DNA from: Pleurodeles waltl
Lineage: Eukaryota; Chordata; Amphibia; Caudata; Salamandridae
Assembly (NCBI RefSeq): GCF_031143425.1
Contig: NC_090443.1
Coordinates: forward strand, 1,060,686,423 to 1,060,750,422
Length of the DNA stretch: 64,000 nucleotides
Direction: 5' to 3'
Below are positions 58,302-64,000 of this stretch, in pieces (positions within the stretch are counted from its first letter, which is position 1; each line of letters begins with the position of its first letter). The notes under the pieces are model-generated. The model ran no database searches, was not told where the DNA came from, and worked only from the letters and a program-made list of their open reading frames with translations. Position numbers and translations under genes: made by a program.

Positions 58302-58774
58302 GGCCCTCATTATGAGTCTGGTGGTCCTAGGCCCGCCAGACTCGTGGTGGCGATAGACCGCCCATTTTAACCGTGGCGAAAGTGCCATGATCTGACTGTC
58401 AGCACCACCAGGTTACCGCCAGCTGATGGCCTGGGGAATACAACCTGCGTTTCCGCCAGCCTTTGCATGCCAGTCCCACTGCCATGCAAAAGCTGTCAGA
58501 AACAGGGTGTTGGGGGCCCCACGGGGCCCCATCGCACTTTTCACTGCCCGATTTACAGGCAGTGAAAAACCGCGTTGGGTGCTGTCGCACCCCACGCACC
58601 ACAATATTGACGCTGGCTCTATTACAAGCTGGTGACCCTGTTGTGGTGAGTTTCCTGCTGGCCTAACGGGAAACTCGTAATAACTACTGTGGAGGGAAGA
58701 CTGCACTAGCGGTCTTCCCTATGCAGGACTTTGGCGTGCGGCCTCCACCGCTGGCCAAAGTCTTAATGAGGCCC
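58302..58774. mobile_element. MITE with TAA duplication, copy 2 only
   Basis: The left end is GGCCCTCATTATGAGTCTGG. The right end, on the other strand, is GGGCCTCATTAAGACTTTGG. TAA flanks both sides (58299-58301, 58775-58777). The 473-bp interior is GC-rich with inverted words (gccagtcccactgcc, tgcccgatttacaggca). Copy 1 lacks it, so it inserted after the duplication. The TAA duplication fits PIF/Harbinger. Confidence 0.87.
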
Positions 58775-58777
58775 TAA

Positions 58778-59822
58778 GTGTTGTGGTTAATACACTACAT
58801 CTGCCAAAACAAAAAGTAGTGACCAAATCTCGTTGACCAAATATTAACAAGATTTCCGATGCGAATCATGAAAACTTAGCAAGCATAATTTGTTGTTATC
58901 AAAAAAAAAATTGTGCTAAACTCATATAGCGGTTATTATGCATTGTGGGTTGCGCATAGTTAAGTAAAATATATTAGTCATTAGAAACAACATATCCACC
59001 GCATTTTAATAAAGGTTTAGAAACGTTTGTGGCTAGTCTCAAAGGTAAACTTACGAGTGAGTAAATGTACATGTGTAAGTCTACGCTTACACTTTTGAGT
59101 AACTTTAGTACTTTGAGCTATTCACTATTTTCAATTGTAATGTTACTCAAGAGTGTAGACATACATGAGGACTAGTCAAAACTCATTTTATAGTAGATTT
59201 AGCAGTACTACAGTGATACTACTAAAGTATTACAAAATGTTATTCACTACACTAGGAGTGTAAATTTTCACTTCAATTTATTTCTATGGGAAGATCCTCA
59301 CACATTTAAGTGTACTACTTAGTAGCAAATGGGGAGGAAGTGGGGAAGTGGTTTAAAAATGGGCCATAAGTACTACAAAATAGGTGGGATAAAAGGAGCA
59401 GTAGGCAGAGTTTATAGGAGGGTTAAGAAGTGGTTGTAGAGGGACGTGCATACACACAAACGAGTAAGCCCACTACTATTCACAAAATGCACTTCAAAAG
59501 ATAGTACAGCAACAAATGATACACTACAGTTGGAAATGTATTCCAGTTCAGAGCTCAAGTAAGTCCAGCACGACATGCAGACTTAAAATAAAAGCATGTG
59601 TGTGAATTCACTTTTACTCTCATGCCATTGTGGTGAACTAACATGGTCCAGTAAAAAAAACTAAAAAAATATATATATATTCCATTCCTTATTTCAGAAC
59701 CAGATGCCAGGGATTAGCTTTGCTAATTTAGGAGGACTCTGCATGTTCAACATAACATTTAAGTGTTTCACCACTGCATTGAAGGGGCTAATACTGAGAT
59801 TTCCCTAAATTCAGAAATTATC
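58778..59822. other. non-coding flank downstream of second receptor gene
   Basis: Collinear with 21926-23138 of copy 1. No gene is seen. A short AT-dinucleotide run is at about 59668-59680. Confidence 0.6.
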
Positions 59823-60743
59823 CTACTTTTGTAGCATTCGCCTCAAAGCCCCTTTCACCTCATCGTTCCTTAAGCTATAAATCATTGGGTTAAGAATTGG
59901 TGTGCCGGTTGTGTAGATAAGAGACGCCATCCAGATATTGGGCTGTGAAAAGCTGGACAGGGGTCTGAAGTAAATGGAGATCAGAGCACCATAGTACAGG
60001 GACACAACCATGAGATGAGAGCTACAGGTGCCAAAAGTCTTCTTCCGGTCCTGCTTTGACACAATCTTCAGAATGGTAGAGATGATATGGGCATAGGAGC
60101 CGAGAATAACAGCAAAGTTCCAGATGCACACCAAGACTACAGCAATGAAGATAAGAATCATATTCACACTTGGGTCAGAGCAGGATATGAGCAAGAGTTG
60201 TGGAACATCACAAAAAAAGTGATTGACCACATGGGATCTGCAGAAGATCAGATGACTGGTTACCACAGAGTACATCAAGGAATAAAGGCCACCACTAAAC
60301 CATGTAGCAGCGGCCAGTCGCACACACAGCTCCAAGTTCATGATGGCGTGGTAGTGCAAGGGCCGGCATATGGCAACATAGCGGTCAATGGCCATCAATG
60401 ATAAAAGGAAGCATTCTACAACAGCAAAGAAAATGTAAAAGAAGACCTGGGCAATGCAGCTGTGGTAGGAGATCCCCTTTGTCCTTGAGACGAGGTCTGA
60501 CAGCATCTTAGGGACTGTCACCGAAGGGTGCAGGATGTCCAGAAGAGAGATGTTGCTTAAGAAAAAATACATTGGTGTCTGGAGCTGAGAGTCAGTGCTG
60601 ATTATGATGACAATGAGAAGGTTGCTCATCAAGGTAGCAGCATAAATAAAAGAGAAAGACAATAACAAGGGAATCTGCAGATATGGAAAGTGTGAGAAAC
60701 CCACAAGGATAAACTCTCTCACCAAGGTGTGGTTCTCCTCCAT
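59823..60743 (-). CDS. olfactory receptor, class II type, copy 2
   Basis: A single intact exon of 306 codons, paralogue of the receptor at 23139-24059. It has the same family motifs: NHT glycosylation site, PMYFFLSNISLLDI, MAIDRYVAIC, NHFFCDVPQLL, KTFGTCSSHLMVV and PILNPMIYSLRN. It differs at about 37 residues by my count, many of them in TM1, TM3, TM4 and TM5. One change hits a normally fixed position: SNLLIV replaces GNLLIV in TM1. Another is an Asp in SLRNDEVKG where copy 1 has Lys. The ATG at 60743 follows a conserved splice acceptor (AG at 60754-60753). Both copies lack stops or shifts, which suggests both have been kept under selection, though this cannot be proven from one genome. Confidence 0.96.
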   Translation of the reverse strand: MEENHTLVREFILVGFSHFPYLQIPLLLSFSFIYAATLMSNLLIVIIISTDSQLQTPMYFFLSNISLLDILHPSVTVPKMLSDLVSRTKGISYHSCIAQVFFYIFFAVVECFLLSLMAIDRYVAICRPLHYHAIMNLELCVRLAAATWFSGGLYSLMYSVVTSHLIFCRSHVVNHFFCDVPQLLLISCSDPSVNMILIFIAVVLVCIWNFAVILGSYAHIISTILKIVSKQDRKKTFGTCSSHLMVVSLYYGALISIYFRPLSSFSQPNIWMASLIYTTGTPILNPMIYSLRNDEVKGALRRMLQK

Positions 60744-60999
60744 CGTGCAGATCTGTAAATATAAAGGAGGGCATAGTTACTAGGTTTACAAAGAATGACA
60801 GCAGTTTGTTGATTAATCCTGGGATTGTCAACATCATTTATTACCTAACTATGTATCAATGCATTCATCAGCCATGCATTAACCTATCATCCTCACTCTG
60901 CCTACGTATTTTCTATTATTTTTCTTTATCTATGTGTCTAAGTATGTGTCTCGTATGTGTGTTTATTAGTGCAGCTCTTTTACCTTCTTTGCTTCTGCC
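60744..60999. other. receptor upstream region, copy 2
   Basis: Collinear with the region upstream of copy 1. The splice acceptor is conserved. The upstream exon is not located. Confidence 0.55.
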
Positions 61000-61002
61000 T
61001 TA

Positions 61003-62017
61003 GGTGGTCATTATGAGTTTGGCGGTCCTGCTCCGCCACGCCGGCAGTGACGGTAAAACCGTCGACAGCGTGGTGTAGCAGGACCACCAAATTATGGCAA
61101 CAGCAGTGAAAGGGCTGCAAAGCAGCCAGTTCACCGCCTGTACCACCAGGGAGGTGGGATCGCCAGGGTGAAGGTGGATATCATCGGTCCAGCGGACCAC
61201 CCAATACTGCAGATGGAATTCCCTAGCGGAAAGGATACTGGTGACAGGAATTAACATTCCTGTCGCCAGTATGCGACTACCCCACAACACCCCAAACAGT
61301 CACGGCACCCCCACCCTCCTACCCCGTAGGGACCTATCTATCCCCCACCCCTGAACCCTGTAGAGACCCCTCCACCCCTACGAACCCTGTAGGGACCCCT
61401 CCGCCCCACACTCCACGCATGCACACAACACACACACATACACTCACGCATCCATGCACACACATTCACACACATACACGTGCACACTCTCCCACCCTGA
61501 TCCATGCACTCACTCACTACATACACACACACCCTCACCCCAGATCCATAAATGCACTCACTACATACACACACATACACGCAAACATGCACACAAACAC
61601 TCACCCCCTCAATTCACACACACTCACTGCCCCATTCACGCACACACTACACAACACTCCCCCTGCCCTCCCTCCCCTGTTGGACGATCACCTTATATGC
61701 TCGCGGTGGTCGTCCGGAAGGGAACGGGGCCATGGGGCCTGCTCTGCCGGCAGCGCCCCGTTAGCACAACACCGCCATGCCGATTACAAAGTAGTGATTG
61801 GCGTGCGGAGTTGTGATGACGTGCCGGTGCCAGCGGAGCAACCTCCACTGTACCGCCGACCGCCAGTATGACTGTTGGTGGCTCCCCGCCCAATTTATAG
61901 CGGAGAGCTGCCAGCAGTCATAATATGTTGTTATCAAGACTGCCATCACTGGAGGTCTTTTCACTGGTGGGACTTCGGCGACCTACTAAGTAGACTGCCA
62001 AAGTCCTAATGATGGCC
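61003..62017. mobile_element. MITE with TTA duplication and CA tract, copy 2 only
   Basis: The left end is GGTGGTCATTATGAGTTTGG. The right end, on the other strand, is GGCCATCATTAGGACTTTGG. TTA flanks both sides (61000-61002, 62018-62020). Copy 1 has the empty site (gccTTAgtgtcagaag) near 24329. The 1015-bp interior contains a degenerate CA tract (61410-61650). Its left part resembles the truncated element at 31602-32240. Confidence 0.88.
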
Positions 62018-62607
62018 TTAGTGTGAGAAGCCAAGAGCATGTCTCTTTGTCTAGAGTTAGGACATTAGGAGCCAGACTGTCATGACAGGAATCTCACCCA
62101 ACAGGAAGAAGCTGGAACTCCCAAGACTCTCTCCCCTCTCTCTTCTCTCCCTTGGTCTCCCTCTTCTTTACAAACCCCCTCCTCCCCCACACTTCTCTAT
62201 CAGCATATTGATACTGGGGAGTGGTATCCCAGTTCAAACCTGTTATTGTGTGGCTGTGCGGACTGCTTCTGGATTCAGTTGAGGCACTGTCTTTGACAAT
62301 AGTGTTGATCATGAGGGAGCATATATGACACCACCACCAAGTGCAGTTCCTATTCGTTAAGAGAAATTACATATTAGCTAATGTGCCAGGAAATAGCAGT
62401 TAGCGTGTGAAGAAAGAGTGTTGGTAAAGGCAAAACTAGATTGTGGCAATGACACCAAGGATGAGGGTGGGCATCATGCCCAGCAAGCTGCTTATGGTAA
62501 GGCTCAGCATGTTTAGTTGTGCTCTTGCATCTCACTGTTTACAGTGCCCATCTCTTGTACCGTTCTTAAGGTGGGACATTATTTTGTCTTTCAATGGCAT
62601 CATCATC

Positions 62608-64000
62608 ACCCAAGGGTAGGTTGCTCCCCCTGCCGCTGCAGCTCCTCCAGCTCCTCCAGGTTCCTGAGTTCCTGAGACCGACCTCACAGTAAGTAACCCC
62701 CACCTCCCTGCCCCTCGCCCTGCCCCGCGCTACTCACCCTCTCTCCTGCTTCATTTCTTCTTTTCTTCTTCTCTGTTCTTCCTCCTCGCTCCTCCTCTGT
62801 AATCTTCTTCTGTACTCTTCTTTTCCCCGTCTGCTCTCTTCTTCTGTGTGCTTCTCTGCATCTCCTGTTCGCCTCTCTTCTTCTTCATCTTCTTCTGTGG
62901 TCTTCTGCCTGTCTTCTGCCTTCTGTTCTTCGTATCTTCATCTGTGATCTTCTGGACTCCTGTTCTTCTGTTCTTCTGTTCTTCTGTTCTTCCGGTCTTC
63001 CGTTCTCCTGTTCTTCTGTTCTTCCGGTCTTCTGTACTCCTGTTCTTCTGTTCTTCCGGTCTTCCGGTCTTCTGTTCTCCTGTTCTTCTGTTCGTCCAGT
63101 CTTCTGTTCTCCTGTTCTTCTGTTCTTCCGGTCTTCTGTTCTTCTGTCTTCTGTCTTCTATCTTCTGTCTTCGGCTCCTCTGCCTCCTCCGTCTTCTTCT
63201 CCCCGCGCCTGCCCTCCTGCTCCTGCCTCATCCCCATCCCTCACTCGCCTCCCCCTCTCCATCACCCCTACCTACCCCGTTCGCTATCTACCTCCCTCAC
63301 TCCTCCTATCTACCTATCTCTCTATCTACCTATCTCTCTATCTACCTCTCTATCTATCTATTTCTCTATCTATCTATTTCTCTATCTATCTACTTTCTCT
63401 ATCTATTTCTCTATCTATCTATTTCTCTATCTATCTACTTTCTCTATCTATTTCTCTATCTCTCCCCCCCTTCCCGCCACCCCCTCTATTACCTATCTTC
63501 CTATCCACTCACTCTACCTCTCACCCTCACCCACCTCTACAACCCCCCTCCCCTATCTTCACAACCCTACTCCTATCTCTCTCCCTAATCTCCTAAACCT
63601 CCTAACACTCACCCCCCTCCACCCTTAAACCCCCCTCCCCCACCTCTTCTCACTCTACCTGTCCCCCCCTCCCTCGCGCTTTCCCGCCACGACCTCCTGC
63701 ACGCCCCCGCCCCCCAGCTCCCATTCGACCCCAGCTGACCCCTCCCCCCCTCCTACCTCATATGGCGGCCGCTGCGCGACAGTGGTAGCGACCCTTGACC
63801 CAAGGGTAGGTTGCTCCCCCTGCCGCTGCAGCTCCTCCAGCTCCTCCAGGTTCCTGAGTTCCTGAGACCCACCTCACAGTAAGTACCCCCCACCTCCCTG
63901 CCCCTCGCCCTGCCCCGCGCTACTCACCCTCTCTCCTGCTCCTGCTTCATTTCTTCTTTTCTTCTTCTCTGTTCTTCCTCCTCGCTCCTCCTCTGTAATC
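62608..64000. repeat. pyrimidine-rich DNA with 1190-bp direct repeat
   Basis: A segment beginning 'acccaagggtaggttgctcc' at about 62608 recurs at about 63798 and remains near identical to the window end, about 200 bp. Between the copies are a minisatellite of 'ctgttcttccggtcttctgt'-type words (about 62950-63150) and (TCTA)n tracts (about 63298-63470). The 1190-bp spacing fits either a tandem satellite or a pair of terminal repeats. The window ends before this can be decided. The 246-codon frame here (LLFFCSSVLPVF...) is a pyrimidine-run artefact. Confidence 0.8.
63298..63470. repeat. TCTA microsatellite
   Basis: Runs of 'tctatctatc' interrupted by 'tttc' and 'ctac' words. It lies inside the pyrimidine-rich segment. 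Confidence 0.9.

Larger units (their letters stand above)
54039..62607. repeat. segmental duplication, copy 2
   Basis: Direct-orientation partner of 1593-24911. It holds the empty sites for the provirus (about 55110-55114) and for the Harbinger element (57307-57310), the uninterrupted old MITE (55029-56202) and the second receptor gene. It carries two private MITE insertions. Similarity stops at about 62607, where the pyrimidine-rich repeat begins. Copy 1 continues there with unrelated sequence. Confidence 0.88.

Noticed and set aside
62848..63588. 246-codon hydrophobic frame, like a membrane protein
   Set aside because: Low-complexity pyrimidine repeats give LLFFCSS and LSIYLSIY text. There is no real sequence complexity.

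Overview
The window looks like intergenic and gene-cluster DNA from a vertebrate with a very large, transposon-rich genome, most likely a salamander. The mixture of PIF/Harbinger elements with their small non-autonomous relatives, Ty3/gypsy elements of the Gmr1 type, an L1 relic and long tandem arrays would fit a newt such as Pleurodeles. The species is an inference; nothing here proves it. Only two host genes are visible: intact, intronless olfactory receptor coding exons on the minus strand at 23139-24059 and 59823-60743.

The main architecture is a direct segmental duplication. Copy 1 (about 1593-24911) and copy 2 (about 54039-62607) share the same flanks and each carries one receptor gene. 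Because each copy preserves sites that are occupied in the other, insertions can be dated relative to the duplication. A Harbinger-like MITE is present in both copies, so it is older. Copy 1 later gained a 12 kb Ty3/gypsy provirus (2713-14685, minus strand) inside that MITE, and a 3.8 kb Harbinger element (16890-20701). Copy 2 gained two MITEs (58302-58774 and 61003-62017).

The provirus is the most informative element. Its order is gag, protease, integrase, then reverse transcriptase and RNase H, so integrase precedes reverse transcriptase. This is the Gmr1 arrangement. Its Gag contains a SCAN-like segment, as expected of the lineage from which the SCAN domain is thought to derive. It has LTRs of about 3 kb, a polypurine tract, a primer site resembling tRNA-Leu, and many stops and frameshifts. 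Its 5' LTR carries a 778-bp nested insert whose minus strand contains the layout of a type I hammerhead ribozyme, which suggests a Penelope-like or retrozyme-like fragment. Two further LTRs of the family occur: a solo LTR with perfect GTGAC duplications (35207-38190) and a minus-oriented one (41279-44951) carrying its own GC-rich MITE. All four LTRs keep a 57-58 bp hairpin.

The Harbinger element has the usual two genes in convergent arrangement: an intact two-exon Myb/SANT-like gene and a two-exon DDE transposase that is damaged by compensating frameshifts.

The middle (25-54 kb) holds more MITEs, a CpG-rich patch, dispersed repeats, a 3.2 kb minisatellite of 21/22-bp units with higher-order structure, a degraded gypsy-type integrase relic and a degraded L1 ORF2 tail. 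The left edge is a GT/GA minisatellite. The right edge is pyrimidine-rich DNA with a 1190-bp direct repeat. Large parts between these features show no recognisable gene.
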